DNA of 60,960 bases from Bradyrhizobiaceae bacterium (GCA_947481685.1 CANKHA010000015.1:1-60960), one strand, 5' to 3'; numbered from the stretch's first letter, positions 25,114 to 34,837 are shown. Program-made: numbers and translations. Notes: generated by a model not told the origin, from the sequence alone.

Positions 25114-26148
25114 ATGCATCGCTTTAAGGATGCTGCGGTCGCTTTGACGGCGACGGCTTGCATCGCGGTACTCGGCTCGGCTTCAGCGGTAGGCCAGCCC
25201 GCTGACAAATTCTATGAAGGCAAGACGATCAGGATCGTCGTCGCGCTCGGCGCGGGTGGAGACTATGACAACTATGCGCGCATGGCCGGGCGCTATCTCG
25301 GGAAATATATTCCCGGCAACCCGACGATCGTCGTGCAGAACATGCCGGGCGCCGGCGGACTCCTTGCCGCCAACCATCTTGCCAATGTCGCGCCCAAAGA
25401 CGGCACCGTGATCGGCGCGCTTCACGCCAACACCACATTGGCGCAAGTGACCGCTGCGCCGAATGTCGAATACGACGTGCGAAAGTTTCATTGGATCGGC
25501 CGCACCTCCTCGGGCGGGTTGAACGTGCATCACACGTTCGCATCGAGCGGCGTCAAGTCATTCGACGATCTGCTGAAGCGCGAGGTTGTTGTTGGCGGCG
25601 GCGGCCCGACGTCCGACTCCATTGTCATACCCACTGCGGTTAATCAGCTGATGGGAACCAAGCTTAAGATCCTCGGCGGCTATTCAGGCACCGCCGAAAC
25701 CACGCTCGCACTAGAGCGTGGCGAGATCGATATGGCGATGCAGAACTGGGAGTTTCTCCGCAGGAACAACGCAGACTGGCTGCGCGACAAGAAGATCAAT
25801 CTGATCGTTCAGTATGGGGAGAAGCGTCATCCCGAGCTGCCCAATGTTCCGACCATCATGGAACTGGCGAAAACGGATGAGCAACGCCAGGTCTGGTCGC
25901 TGTTCCTGATGTCCGGCGGGATCGGCTATTCGCTGGCGATGACGCCGGGCGTTCCCGCGGATCGTGTTGCCGTCGTGCGCAAGGCTTTCCTTGAGATGGC
26001 AAAGGATCCCGAGTTGCAGGCTGAAGCAGCTAAGGCGAACTTGCCGATTGAACCCATCGGGGGCGAAGCGCTCGAGAAGTCGATTCAAGCGGTCTTCAAG
26101 CTGGAACCCGCGGCCATCGAGAAGGCAAAATTCTTGCTGAAGCGGTGA
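25114..26148 (+). CDS. Tripartite tricarboxylate transporter solute-binding protein (TctC/Bug family), second copy
   Basis: A 344-residue protein from ATG 25114, which has AGGGAGGGTGG directly upstream. The signal peptide covers about residues 1-28. FYEGKTIRIVVALGAGGDYDN, IPGNPTIVVQNMPGAGG and LANVAPKDGTVIGALH are TctC marks. It is transcribed away from the NodB-like pair and shares their intergenic palindromes. No TctA or TctB gene is in the window, so a partner encoded elsewhere is needed. It has the same length as the copy at 20191 but a divergent sequence. Confidence 0.88.
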   Translation: MHRFKDAAVALTATACIAVLGSASAVGQPADKFYEGKTIRIVVALGAGGDYDNYARMAGRYLGKYIPGNPTIVVQNMPGAGGLLAANHLANVAPKDGTVIGALHANTTLAQVTAAPNVEYDVRKFHWIGRTSSGGLNVHHTFASSGVKSFDDLLKREVVVGGGGPTSDSIVIPTAVNQLMGTKLKILGGYSGTAETTLALERGEIDMAMQNWEFLRRNNADWLRDKKINLIVQYGEKRHPELPNVPTIMELAKTDEQRQVWSLFLMSGGIGYSLAMTPGVPADRVAVVRKAFLEMAKDPELQAEAAKANLPIEPIGGEALEKSIQAVFKLEPAAIEKAKFLLKR

Positions 26149-26186
26149 GCTGCTCGCCCCGCTGACAGGCGAGCGACGACAGTCCA

Positions 26187-26222
26187 GGGCCATCGCGAGT
26201 TTGCACCGCGGTGGCCCTTTTT
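26187..26222 (+). terminator. Intrinsic terminator after the second tctC
   Basis: GGGCCATCGCG (26187-26197) pairs with CGCGGTGGCCC (26207-26217), with one T-G wobble, around a 9-base loop, then five Ts. Confidence 0.85.
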
Positions 26223-26229
26223 CTTGCGG

Positions 26230-27486
26230 TCAAGCAGGAATCTTTTCAGTTTCCTTGCGCACATCTTCCATGCAGTCGATGCGCCTCAGTTGCGGGAACA
26301 GCAGAACGGATGCCGCGACCACGGCCAGCGTCCCGATGCCGCCGATCAGCACCGACGGAACGACGCCAAGCCATTCGGCCGTCAGGCCGGAGCGGAAATC
26401 TCCCAGCTGATTGGACGTGCCCACAAACAGGTAATTCACGGCGCTCACCCGTCCGCGCATTTCATTCGGCGTTCCGAGCTGGATCAGCGTCAGCCGGATC
26501 ACGACACTCACGAAATCCGAAGCCCCCATCACCACAAGCGCTGCCATTGCGACATATTGTGAGGTGGAAAGGCCGAACACGATGGTGCCCACGCCGAAAA
26601 AGGCCACGGTCGCGAACATGATGGGGCCGGCGTGGCGGCGTATCGGAAACCAGGTGATTGCGAAGGAGACTGCGAGCGCCCCGATGGCAGGAGAAACCCG
26701 CAGCCATCCGAGGCCGTCCGGCCCGGTTTCGAAAATATCCTTGGCGTAAATAGGGAGCAGTGCGGTGGCGCCGCCGAGCACCACGGCGAAGAGGTCGAGC
26801 GTAATGGAGCCGAGGATGATCGGCTGCCGCCGGATAAAGCCGATGCCGGCAAAGAAGCTCCTGAACGTGATCGGTTCGCGGCTCTTCGCGTTCTGCTGCT
26901 CGACCTTAATCAAGAGCGTGAGCACCGCGGCGATAAAATAGAACGTGCAGCAAATCATATAAACCAGCGGGATGCTGACTGCCAACAGGAGGCCGCCGAT
27001 CGCAGGGCCGATGATCGTGGCAATCTGGTTTGAAGATGATGACGCCGCGACTGCGCGCGACAGCAACGCCGGAGGAACGATCAGTGGGAGCAGGCTCTGC
27101 TGCGTCGGCTGCTGGAAAACGCGCGCAGCGCCGAACATCACAACGATCGCGAGGATCACGTCGCGTGTGAGCCAGCCTCCTGCGGTGCCGAGTGCAAGGA
27201 TGCCCATGGCGACGCCATCGACGATCTGGCTGATGCAGACGACGAGCTTGCGGTCGTAGCGGTCAGCAACATGTCCGGCCACCAGCATCAAAGCGACCAG
27301 GGGCAGAAATTGCGCGAGCCCAACCAGGCCGAGGTCGAATGGACTGCCGGTCAATTCATAAACCTGCCAGGAAACGGCGATGGTCTGCATCTGGTTGGCG
27401 AGGCTGCCCATGACGCGGGATAGCCAAAACTGAGCGAACGGGCGGTGTTTCAGGACAGAAAGCTTTGACGTGTCCTCAACGCTCAT
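26230..27486 (-). CDS. MFS exporter, EntS/MFS_3-like
   Basis: A 418-residue 12-helix transporter. FAQFWLSRVMGSLANQMQTIAVSW, the VAGHVADRYDRKLVV loop between helices 2 and 3, and NEMRGRVSAVNYLFVGTSNQLG near 340 are typical of the enterobactin-exporter-like/MFS_3 group of efflux proteins. It is convergent with tctC, separated by a terminator. The substrate is unknown; multidrug or siderophore export are the usual roles. Confidence 0.82.
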   Translation of the reverse strand: MSVEDTSKLSVLKHRPFAQFWLSRVMGSLANQMQTIAVSWQVYELTGSPFDLGLVGLAQFLPLVALMLVAGHVADRYDRKLVVCISQIVDGVAMGILALGTAGGWLTRDVILAIVVMFGAARVFQQPTQQSLLPLIVPPALLSRAVAASSSSNQIATIIGPAIGGLLLAVSIPLVYMICCTFYFIAAVLTLLIKVEQQNAKSREPITFRSFFAGIGFIRRQPIILGSITLDLFAVVLGGATALLPIYAKDIFETGPDGLGWLRVSPAIGALAVSFAITWFPIRRHAGPIMFATVAFFGVGTIVFGLSTSQYVAMAALVVMGASDFVSVVIRLTLIQLGTPNEMRGRVSAVNYLFVGTSNQLGDFRSGLTAEWLGVVPSVLIGGIGTLAVVAASVLLFPQLRRIDCMEDVRKETEKIPA

Positions 27487-27550
27487 CGTCCGTCGGTCCC
27501 CATTCCCATCGCTGCGCTACTTTCCCACCCGATCTGCAGGGTTGGCGCGC

Positions 27551-27583
27551 AAAAAGCAACGGCCGGGCGTGAGGCCCGGCCGT
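27551..27583 (-). terminator. Intrinsic terminator after the Gly-rich gene
   Basis: ACGGCCGGGC (27559-27568) pairs with GCCCGGCCGT (27574-27583) around 5 bases. On the minus strand it is followed by TGC and five Ts (27551-27555). It lies 34 bases beyond the Gly-rich gene. Confidence 0.85.
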
Positions 27584-27616
27584 CGTGATGTCAGCTTATT
27601 GCTGTTATGCTCGGGC

Positions 27617-28701
27617 CTAGCGGCAGGCACCGGAAACGCCATTGCGTTTGCAACGCTGCATGGTCTGTCGCGGCTGGGATGCGAACGCGCCCAATGCCTC
27701 CGGCGTGTTGGTGTTGCCGCTGGTGGTTTGCCCGGTTCCCGGAGCCGGGCCCCCGGTTACGCCACCACCGGTACCTCCGCCGTTGGTACCTCCACCACCA
27801 GTCCCGCCGCCGATGCCGATTCCCGCGCCGGCACCCACACCAGCCCCACCAGTGCTGAGACCGAGTCCGCCGCTCGCGTCGCCGCGGATCGCCGATGTCT
27901 GTGCGCCGATGCTCACCCCGGCACCTGCGCCGACGCCGGTGCTCGCGACGCCTAAGCCGGCCCCTGCTTTGGCATTGGTCCCGCCGTGAGTTGCGCTGAT
28001 GCCGACGCCAGCGCCCGTACCTCTCTGACCTTTGCCAGCGCCCGCACTGACTCCGGCGCGCGTTGAACCGGTTGTCACACCAGCACCAAGGCCTGCACCG
28101 GTGCTGCGACCGCCGGTTCCGAGTCCGACAGCTGCACCGCCGCGGGTCGAACCGCTTCGAACACCTGCGCCGGCTCCGACACCTGTGCCGTTAGATCCAA
28201 CGCCCGCGCCCGCGCCGGCACCACCAAACAGAGAGCCGAAGAAGCCGACGCGGTAGTTGCGCCAACCGCCGCTTTGCCGTTGCCGGCTTTGGCGCCTGCG
28301 CGCGCGCCGCCCTTGATACCGGCCGCACCGATGCCAGCGCCTGCGCCGGCCTTGCCGTTTCCTACGCCAACACCGGCACCCGCGCCGGTCCCGCTACTGC
28401 TTGAGCCCGCGCCCGCTCCGGTGCCGTTGCTGTTGTCGCCGCCACCAAGCGCATCCCCAAGGCCGCCCAACCCGCCGCCAAGGCCACCGCCTATTCCGCC
28501 GCCGTCACCGCCTCCGCCAATACCTCCGCCACCGCCGTTACCACCACCACCGCCGTTTCCACCGCCACCGCCGCCGTCTTTCGCGTAGGCGTCAGTGCTG
28601 GACAAAACAAAAGCCGGCGCCGTCAGCGCGACGAGGCCAAGCGCAACGATGGCGACGCGCACAGCGCGTTCGATGTCGTATCGAAGATCCTGAGTACGCA
28701 T
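27617..28701 (-). pseudogene. Exported Gly-rich low-complexity protein, gene split by an apparent frameshift
   Basis: ATG 28701 has a strong AGGAGG site. It opens MRTQDLRYD, then a signal peptide (VALGLVALTAPAFVLSSTDAYA) and long Gly/Ala/Ser repeats. Near 28255 the Gly-rich pattern leaves this frame, which becomes LCLVVPARARALD and stops at 28075. It resumes in another frame as GFFGSLFGGAGAGAGVGS and runs to a stop at 27617, ending with a Cys-containing tail, RCKRNGVSGACR. Joined, the product would be about 360 residues. The shift equals loss of one base. I see no slippery heptamer, so mutation or a sequencing error in GC-rich repeats is likelier than programmed shifting. The role is unknown. 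Confidence 0.7.
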
Positions 28702-28853
28702 TGTTTTCCTCCTGGATATTGCCGCCGCATAAGATGGGCGTGCTTGTCCAACAGAGGGCTGCAAACAATAGTTCTAAATAATAACGCCAGCGATGCATTA
28801 AGCATTCGCTGGCGTTACGGACTTAGGAACGATTTTAGACGCCGGGAACAAAT

Positions 28854-29570
28854 TTAGCGTGCGGCAACCGTCACCGGCGTTGTTTGATAAATAGCCGGGA
28901 ACAAGCGTTTCAGATTCTCGACCTTCGGCAGATCGTGAACGGCGATGTAAGGCTGTGTCGGATGTTTGATCGCATAATCCTGATGGTAATCCTCCGCCGG
29001 ATAGAAGGCGGCGAGTTTTCCAACGGTCGTGACGATCGGTGACTTGAACGTGCTGCTCTTGTCCAGCTGCGCGATGTAGCTCTCCGCGATCTTCTTCTGC
29101 TCGTCGCTGGTGAAGAAAATCGCCGAGCGATACTGCGTGCCGGTGTCCGGTCCCTGCCGGTTCAACTGCGTCGGGTCGTGTGCGACCGAGAAGAAGATCT
29201 TGAGCACCTGTCCATAGGTGATTTCGCGCGGATCGTATTTGATTTCCACCGCTTCGGCGTGTCCGGTGCGGCCGGAACTGACTTCCTCATAGCTCGGATT
29301 GGTCTTCATGCCGCCGGAGTAACCGGACAGCGCCACCTTTACGCCCTTGGTGTGCTGAAACACCGCCTGGATACCCCAGAAGCATCCGCCCGCGACGACC
29401 GCGACTTGCTGCGTATCGGCAGGCTTCTGCTGATCGACAATGGGGTCGGGGAGAGCGATGGCATCGGCGGCGGCTGTACGGGGGCCGGACCACAGGGAAA
29501 AGCCCACGAACGCGATGATCGCGATGGGCAGGATATTCCAGAAAGCGGCTTGGAGCTTGTCGCGTGACAT
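28854..29570 (-). CDS. msrA: Exported or membrane-anchored peptide methionine sulfoxide reductase A
   Basis: A 238-residue protein. Residues 12-28 form a membrane helix or uncleaved signal, so the enzyme faces the periplasm. The MsrA domain at about 55-215 has the catalytic GGCFWG (61-66, Cys 63), GYSGGMKTNPSYEEVSSGRTGHAE and the YHQDY region near 195. It reduces methionine-S-sulfoxide in oxidised proteins. Most MsrA are cytoplasmic, so the N-terminal anchor is notable. It is a single gene next to tRNA-Ala. Confidence 0.92.
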   Translation of the reverse strand: MSRDKLQAAFWNILPIAIIAFVGFSLWSGPRTAAADAIALPDPIVDQQKPADTQQVAVVAGGCFWGIQAVFQHTKGVKVALSGYSGGMKTNPSYEEVSSGRTGHAEAVEIKYDPREITYGQVLKIFFSVAHDPTQLNRQGPDTGTQYRSAIFFTSDEQKKIAESYIAQLDKSSTFKSPIVTTVGKLAAFYPAEDYHQDYAIKHPTQPYIAVHDLPKVENLKRLFPAIYQTTPVTVAAR

Positions 29571-29701
29571 CGGGATTTCCTCCAGAAAGCGCAGGTGACC
29601 CGCTTGCGGCGGATTGCCAGCTTATTCGGCCAGACAGCGGAGGAAGTTACACCCGCCGCGTGGCAAAAGCTTGTTGGAGAAGCAGGGGCGGGGGCGGGGG
29701 T

Positions 29702-29777
29702 TGGTGGAGCCGAGCGGGATCGAACCGCTGACCTCCTCATTGCGAACGAGGCGCTCTCCCAGCTGAGCTACGGCCCC
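29702..29777 (-). tRNA. tRNA-Ala (anticodon CGC)
   Basis: Read on the minus strand, 76 bases including an encoded CCA fold as a standard tRNA: acceptor GGGGCCG with CGGCTCC (one G-T pair), D-arm GCTC...GAGC, anticodon arm CCTCG-TTCGCAA-TGAGG, and T-arm AGCGG-TTCGATC-CCGCT. Anticodon CGC reads GCG alanine codons. Confidence 0.95.
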
Positions 29778-29923
29778 CCAAACGCGTTAAGAACGCGTCG
29801 AGCGAGTGCGGCCATTTAGGGCGCGCCAATCGGGGTGTCAAGGATGCCTTCCCCCGGCCGTCTTGTTCCGCCGGGGCCGACCCGCTACGGTGCGCATCAT
29901 CCTTGGTTTTACGATGGAATCCC

Positions 29924-30214
29924 ATGCGCGCCCTGCTCGACGTTATCCTGATTGCCCTGCAGCTCTACACCTGGTTGTTGATCGCTTCGGCCGTGTTGTC
30001 GTGGCTGATCGCCTTCAATGTGGTGAACACCCGCAATCAGTTCGTATCGATGCTGTGGGATTTTCTCTACCGCATCACTGAGCCGGCGCTCAGGCCCATC
30101 CGCAGTATCATGCCCAATCTTGGCGGCATCGATATCTCGCCCGTGATCCTGATCCTGATCATCATTTTCATCGAAAAGGTGATCACCAATTACATCTATC
30201 CCAACGTCCTCTGA
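29924..30214 (+). CDS. YggT-family membrane protein
   Basis: A 96-residue protein from ATG 29924. It has two membrane segments (about 5-30 and 68-88) separated by the [27 protein letters not shown] loop that defines YggT/Ycf19 proteins. The family is linked to osmotic tolerance and cell-division membrane organisation in other bacteria. It is followed after 50 bases by folD on the same strand. Confidence 0.9.
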   Translation: MRALLDVILIALQLYTWLLIASAVLSWLIAFNVVNTRNQFVSMLWDFLYRITEPALRPIRSIMPNLGGIDISPVILILIIIFIEKVITNYIYPNVL

Positions 30215-30264
30215 TTTCGGCGCGGTCGCCGGAGGACCGCCAGCGTGACGACAGGGATTCCGGA

Positions 30265-31152
30265 ATGACCGCACGCATCATCGACGGCAAAACCATCGCG
30301 GCGGATCTGCGCGCCAAGGTGGCGGCGGATGTGCACGGGTTATTGGCGCGGGGCGTCGTGCCGGGTCTGGCCATGGTGCTGGTGGGCGAAGATCCCGCGA
30401 GCGAAGTCTATGTCCGCAGCAAGAGCAAGGCGGTGCAGGAAGCGGGCATGCGCTCGTTCGACCATCGCCTCCCGGCCTCGGTCAGCGAAGCCGAGTTGCT
30501 GGCGCTGGTGAAAAAACTCAATGCCGATCCGCAGGTGCACGGCATTCTGGTGCAAATGCCGTTGCCCGTGGCGATTGATGCATCGCGGATCATTGCCGCC
30601 GTCGATCCTGGCAAGGATGTCGATGGCTTTCATCCGCTGAATGTCGGCCGTTTGAACATGGGCTTGCCGGGTCTCATTCCCTGCACGCCGCTCGGATGCG
30701 TCATGCTCGCAAAAACCGTGAACGCTTCGCTGGCCGGCAAGGAAGCGGTGGTCGTCGGGCGCTCCAACATCGTGGGCAAGCCGCTGGCGCAATTGCTGTT
30801 GCGTGAGAACGCGACCGTCACCATCGCGCATTCCAAGACGCAGGATCTTCCGGCTGTTTGCCGCCGCGCCGATATCCTCTTCTCAGCGATCGGCCGCGCG
30901 GAGATGATCCGCGGGGACTGGATCAAGCCGGGAGCAACGGTGATCGATGTCGGCATCAACCGGGTGCCGGGCGAAGGCGGTAAATCGCGGCTCGTCGGAG
31001 ACGTGGCTTTCGACGAAGCGGTGAAAGTTGCGGGCGCCATCACGCCGGTGCCCGGCGGTGTCGGGCCGATGACGATTGCTTGTCTCTTGGCGAATACGCT
31101 GCAAGCGGCAAAGCCGAGAGGCTTCAGACAGCAGCTTGAGATGGAAGCCTAG
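30265..31152 (+). CDS. folD: Bifunctional methylenetetrahydrofolate dehydrogenase/cyclohydrolase FolD
   Basis: A 295-residue cytoplasmic enzyme of one-carbon metabolism, of family length. Seen motifs: [17 protein letters not shown] with the catalytic Lys (near 54-56), [11 protein letters not shown] near 92, [11 protein letters not shown] near 120, the NADP-binding [17 protein letters not shown] near 163, and the closing [11 protein letters not shown]. It interconverts methylene-, methenyl- and formyl-tetrahydrofolate. It ends 6 bases from a convergent acetyltransferase gene. Confidence 0.95.
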   Translation: MTARIIDGKTIAADLRAKVAADVHGLLARGVVPGLAMVLVGEDPASEVYVRSKSKAVQEAGMRSFDHRLPASVSEAELLALVKKLNADPQVHGILVQMPLPVAIDASRIIAAVDPGKDVDGFHPLNVGRLNMGLPGLIPCTPLGCVMLAKTVNASLAGKEAVVVGRSNIVGKPLAQLLLRENATVTIAHSKTQDLPAVCRRADILFSAIGRAEMIRGDWIKPGATVIDVGINRVPGEGGKSRLVGDVAFDEAVKVAGAITPVPGGVGPMTIACLLANTLQAAKPRGFRQQLEMEA

Positions 31153-31158
31153 AAGGTT

Positions 31159-31668
31159 TCAGCTGTTCCAGCCGTAGGCGACCTTGTCGAGCACCCGGGT
31201 GCCGAAGCGCTCCGACGAGCGCGCAACGGCGCGGCCGCCGAGCGCGCGATAGAATTCCACCGCCGGTTCGTTGTCCGACAGCGCCCAGACCACGAGGCTC
31301 TTCATTCCGCTCTGCAGGAGATCGCGTCGCGCGGCGGTGAACAGGCGGCGGCCGAAACCGACACCCTGATATTCCGGACGCAGATAGAGTTCGTAGATCT
31401 CGCCGTCATAATAGAGCGAGCGCGCGCGGTTGCGGCCGTAGTTCGCATAGCCGGCGATGTTGTTGCCGAAAGCCAGAAGCGAGATGCGGCTGCCTTTGCG
31501 GATCGCGCTTTCCCACCAGTCGGCCCCGCGGCGGTTGATCAGTTTGTCGAGTTCGACACCGGGAATGATGCCTTGGTACGCCGCGCGCCAGGCTTCGTCA
31601 TGAGCGGCAGCCACGGCCGGTGCATCGGCGGCGTTGGCTTGGCGAATCTCGATGACGACGGTGCTCAT
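31159..31668 (-). CDS. GNAT-family N-acetyltransferase
   Basis: A 169-residue protein with the GNAT core: IRQANAADAPAVAAAHDEAW (motif C/D), YDGEIYELYLRPEYQGVGFGRRLF containing the acetyl-CoA loop Q-G-V-G-F-G-R near 105, and VVWALSDNEPAVEFYRALGG near 140. The acceptor, whether a small molecule or a protein N-terminus, is not evident. It is convergent with folD. The upstream 267 bases to typA hold a perfect palindrome and no gene. Confidence 0.87.
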   Translation of the reverse strand: MSTVVIEIRQANAADAPAVAAAHDEAWRAAYQGIIPGVELDKLINRRGADWWESAIRKGSRISLLAFGNNIAGYANYGRNRARSLYYDGEIYELYLRPEYQGVGFGRRLFTAARRDLLQSGMKSLVVWALSDNEPAVEFYRALGGRAVARSSERFGTRVLDKVAYGWNS

Positions 31669-31783
31669 GCACGAATTGAAGCAAGCAGCGGCCCGGCCAT
31701 CAAGCCCCGTCTTTAACGCGCGGTTAACGATGTGGATGACTGTTGTAGGAATGCATCAGAAACCCCTGTGCCACCGGCAAAAC

Positions 31784-31806
31784 CCGCACTACCGCCGGTA
31801 GTGCGG
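31784..31806. terminator. 23-bp perfect palindrome downstream of typA
   Basis: CCGCACTACCG (31784-31794), one base, CGGTAGTGCGG (31796-31806). On the minus strand it lies about 130 bases after the typA stop and is followed by GGTTTTG, so it may serve as a terminator. It could equally be an operator for the downstream GNAT gene. Confidence 0.45.
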
Positions 31807-31935
31807 CCAGAGGTTAATACTCCCGTCCCCAGTGCGACGCGGCTGTGTGACAGCGTATTCCTGACAATTTACCGACGAATCATTGCGCTTGGCGCAGGTC
31901 GGTCGCCTCTGAAAGCCGGGCAATAAACGAAGCGG

Positions 31936-33765
31936 CTACGCGGCCGCTTCCGTTTCTTTCTTGCGCTCTTCGCGCTTGCGATCGTTCGGGTCGAGCAGCT
32001 TCTTGCGCAACCGGATCGACTTCGGCGTTACTTCCACCAGTTCGTCGTCCTGGATATAAGCCAGCGCCTTTTCCAGCGTCATGCGGATCGGCGGGGTCAA
32101 TCGCACCGCTTCGTCTTTCGACGTCGTGCGGATGTTGGTGAGCTGCTTGCCCTTGAGCACGTTGATCTCGAGATCGTTCTCGCGGGTATGCTCGCCGACG
32201 ATCATGCCGCGATACACCTTACAGCCCGGCTCGATCATCATCGGGCCGCGATCTTCCAGCTTCCACATGGCGTAGGCCACGGCTTCGCCGGCTTCGTTCG
32301 AGATCAGCACGCCGTTGCGGCGGCCCGGGATATCGCCCTTGAAGGCTGCGTATTCATGGAACAGGCGGTTCATGACCGCGGTGCCGCGCGTGTCGGTGAG
32401 CAATTCACCCTGGTAGCCGATCAAGCCGCGGGTCGGTGCATAGAACACCAGCCGCACGCGCCCGCCGCCGGATGGGCGCATCTCGATCATCTCGGCTTTG
32501 CGCTCGGACATCTTCTGCACGACCACGCCCGAATGAATTTCATCGACGTCGATCACGACCTCTTCGATCGGCTCTTCCAGTTCGCCCGCCTCGTTCCGGC
32601 GCAGCAGTACTCTCGGGCGAGACACGGAAAGTTCGAAGCCCTCGCGGCGCATGGTCTCGATCAGGATGCCAAGCTGCAATTCGCCGCGGCCCGCCACTTC
32701 CATCGAGTCCTTGTCGTCGGATTCCTGCACGCGCAACGCCACGTTGCCTTCGCCTTCGCGCAGCAGACGGTCGCGGATCATGCGGCTCGTCACCTTGTCG
32801 CCTTCGGTCCCGCAGAGCGGCGAGTCGTTGACGCGGAAATTCATGGCCAGCGTCGGCGGATCGATCGGCTGCGCCTTGATCGGCACTTCGACGGAAGGAT
32901 CGCAGATGGTGTGGGCGACCGTGGCATCCGGCAGGCCGGCAATGGCGACGATGTCGCCGGCTTCGGCTTCATCGACCGGAACGCGGTCGAGGCCGCGGAA
33001 CGCGAGAACCTTGGTGACGCGGCCGGTCTCGACCAGCTTGCCGTCATGGTCGAGGACTTTCACCGCCTGGTTCGGCTTCACCGAACCGGAGGTGATACGG
33101 CCGGTGACGATACGGCCGAGGAAGTTATTGGCTTCGATGATAGTGCCCAGCAGGCGGAACGGACCTTCTTCGACATGAGGCGCTTCGACATGTTTCAGCA
33201 CCAGATCGAACAGCGGCTTCATGCCGTCCTCGTGCGAGCCTTCGAGGCTCGTTGCCATCCAGCCCTGCTTGGCAGAGCCGTAGAGGATCGGGAAATCGAG
33301 CTGCTCGTCGGTGGCGTCAAGGGCTGCGAACAGATCGAACACCTCGTTGACGACTTCCACCGGGCGTGCGTCGGAACGATCGACCTTGTTGATCACGACG
33401 ATGGGCTTCAACCCCATCTTCAGCGCCTTCGACACCACGAACTTGGTTTGCGGCAGCGGACCTTCGGCGGCATCGACCAGCACCAGCGCGCCATCGACCA
33501 TGTTCAGGATGCGCTCAACCTCGCCGCCGAAGTCGGCGTGGCCGGGGGTGTCCACGATGTTGATGCGGGTGTCGCCGTAAAGGATCGACGTTGCCTTGGC
33601 GAGAATGGTAATGCCGCGCTCGCGCTCCAGGTCGTTGGAGTCCATCGCACGCTCAACCTGGCGCTGGTTGTCGCGGTAGGTGCCGGACTGCTGGAGCAGC
33701 CGGTCAACCAGCGTGGTCTTGCCGTGATCGACGTGAGCGATGATGGCGACGTTGCGCAGTTTCAT
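31936..33765 (-). CDS. typA: Translational GTPase TypA/BipA
   Basis: A 609-residue ribosome-binding GTPase. ATG 33765 is chosen because AGGACC precedes it and MKLRNVAIIAHVDHGKTTL is the family start; the frame extends upstream. G-motifs: AHVDHGKTT (10-18), RGITI near 52, DTPGHADF near 76, NKVDR near 131. EF-G-like domains III and V and a C-terminal TypA domain follow (GEHTRENDLEINVLKGKQLTN near 490). It assists 50S assembly at low temperature or under stress. It is a single gene, divergent from the dehydratase gene at 33966. Confidence 0.95.
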   Translation of the reverse strand: MKLRNVAIIAHVDHGKTTLVDRLLQQSGTYRDNQRQVERAMDSNDLERERGITILAKATSILYGDTRINIVDTPGHADFGGEVERILNMVDGALVLVDAAEGPLPQTKFVVSKALKMGLKPIVVINKVDRSDARPVEVVNEVFDLFAALDATDEQLDFPILYGSAKQGWMATSLEGSHEDGMKPLFDLVLKHVEAPHVEEGPFRLLGTIIEANNFLGRIVTGRITSGSVKPNQAVKVLDHDGKLVETGRVTKVLAFRGLDRVPVDEAEAGDIVAIAGLPDATVAHTICDPSVEVPIKAQPIDPPTLAMNFRVNDSPLCGTEGDKVTSRMIRDRLLREGEGNVALRVQESDDKDSMEVAGRGELQLGILIETMRREGFELSVSRPRVLLRRNEAGELEEPIEEVVIDVDEIHSGVVVQKMSERKAEMIEMRPSGGGRVRLVFYAPTRGLIGYQGELLTDTRGTAVMNRLFHEYAAFKGDIPGRRNGVLISNEAGEAVAYAMWKLEDRGPMMIEPGCKVYRGMIVGEHTRENDLEINVLKGKQLTNIRTTSKDEAVRLTPPIRMTLEKALAYIQDDELVEVTPKSIRLRKKLLDPNDRKREERKKETEAAA

Positions 33766-33965
33766 GTCAGGTCCTGAAAATGGGAAAATGGGCCTCTGCG
33801 ATCGATCCGGACAAACAAACCGGTTCGTACGCCAGGCCCGCGTTATTGCGTCGCAATATAGCCCCGAACGGGGCAAAAGCAACCGTATAATGGGCAAAAC
33901 TTAACACCGTATGGCTGTTTTGCGCGTTAAGGTTCCCGCCGGCAAACCCGGACAGGAAGTAGCGC

Positions 33966-34262
33966 ATGGCTCCCCAGAAACTTGCCGGCAACGCCCGCCA
34001 GACCGCGCTCGCCAAGCTGAGCGGCTGGACCGAGGTTCAGGGCCGGGACGCAATCATCAAAAAGTTCGTTTTCAAGGACTTCAACGAGGCTTTCGGCTTC
34101 ATGACCCGCGCGGCGCTGGTGGCCGAGAAAATGGATCACCATCCGGAATGGTTCAATGTTTACAAAACCGTCGAGGTGACGCTTTCGACCCATGACGCGG
34201 GCGGCGTGACGGAACTCGACGTGAAACTGGCCCAAACCATGGATGCGCTGGCGAAGGGCTAG
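33966..34262 (+). CDS. 4a-hydroxytetrahydrobiopterin dehydratase (PCD/DCoH)
   Basis: A 98-residue protein with the PCD signature [13 protein letters not shown] at 54-66 (catalytic His pair) and a closing [13 protein letters not shown]. It dehydrates 4a-hydroxytetrahydropterin formed by aromatic amino-acid hydroxylases; in bacteria without phenylalanine hydroxylase it may serve molybdopterin-related steps. It is followed 41 bases later by the YkvA-like gene on the same strand. Confidence 0.93.
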   Translation: MAPQKLAGNARQTALAKLSGWTEVQGRDAIIKKFVFKDFNEAFGFMTRAALVAEKMDHHPEWFNVYKTVEVTLSTHDAGGVTELDVKLAQTMDALAKG

Positions 34263-34303
34263 GCCATCTTGCCGCCGCCACTTTCCGTGACCATCTTTCC
34301 CGC

Positions 34304-34678
34304 ATGATGTTTCAGGGCACCGCCTTCTGGAATCGGTCCGGCGACGATGCAGCGCGCGACGAGACGGTCGTGCGCGAGCGCTTCTGGCGCAAATGCCAGC
34401 GCGTGGCGGCAAAGCTGCCGTTCGCGTCGGATCTGCTCGCCGCCTATTACTGCGCCTTCGACCGCGACACGCCGGTCCATGTGAAGGGCGCGCTGCTGGC
34501 AGCGCTGGCCTATTTCATCCTGCCCGCCGACCTCATTCCGGATTTTCTGCCGGGACTCGGCTATCTCGACGATGCCGCCTCGCTTGCGGCGACGTTGCGG
34601 CTGGTGTCGACACATATCACGCCGGCGCATCGCGACGCGGCGGAGGAGGCGCTGGAGCGCCTGAAGAGCAAGACCTGA
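34304..34678 (+). CDS. YkvA-family (DUF1232) membrane protein
   Basis: A 124-residue protein. The conserved DUF1232 core at about residues 63-100 reads VHVKGALLAALAYFILPADLIPDF then LPGLGYLDDAASLAA, one or two membrane helices with the D-L-I-P-D motif. The N-terminal 50 residues are charged. Two adjacent ATGs (34304, 34307) are equally possible. The function of the family is unknown. Confidence 0.85.
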   Translation: MMFQGTAFWNRSGDDAARDETVVRERFWRKCQRVAAKLPFASDLLAAYYCAFDRDTPVHVKGALLAALAYFILPADLIPDFLPGLGYLDDAASLAATLRLVSTHITPAHRDAAEEALERLKSKT

Positions 34679-34837
34679 CGCGGATTATTTGTTAACGCAG
34701 GCGACGCAAGATCATCCGTTGCCTGCGGCAATCCGCGACCATTCCCCGCCTTCTTGGCGCCGATTTCACGATTTACCGCTGGGGCCATTAGCCGTTATGT
34801 TTCAGGCCTTATCCTGCACTGAGTCGAGCAAGCGCCG

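Noticed and set aside
27642-28588. Pro-rich plus-strand frames over the Gly-rich gene
   Set aside because: Pro codons (CCN) are the complement of Gly codons (GGN); the minus strand has the ribosome site, signal peptide and terminator.
31732-31926. Plus-strand frame of 64 codons between the GNAT and typA genes
   Set aside because: It spans a perfect palindrome, has no ribosome site and an unconvincing composition.
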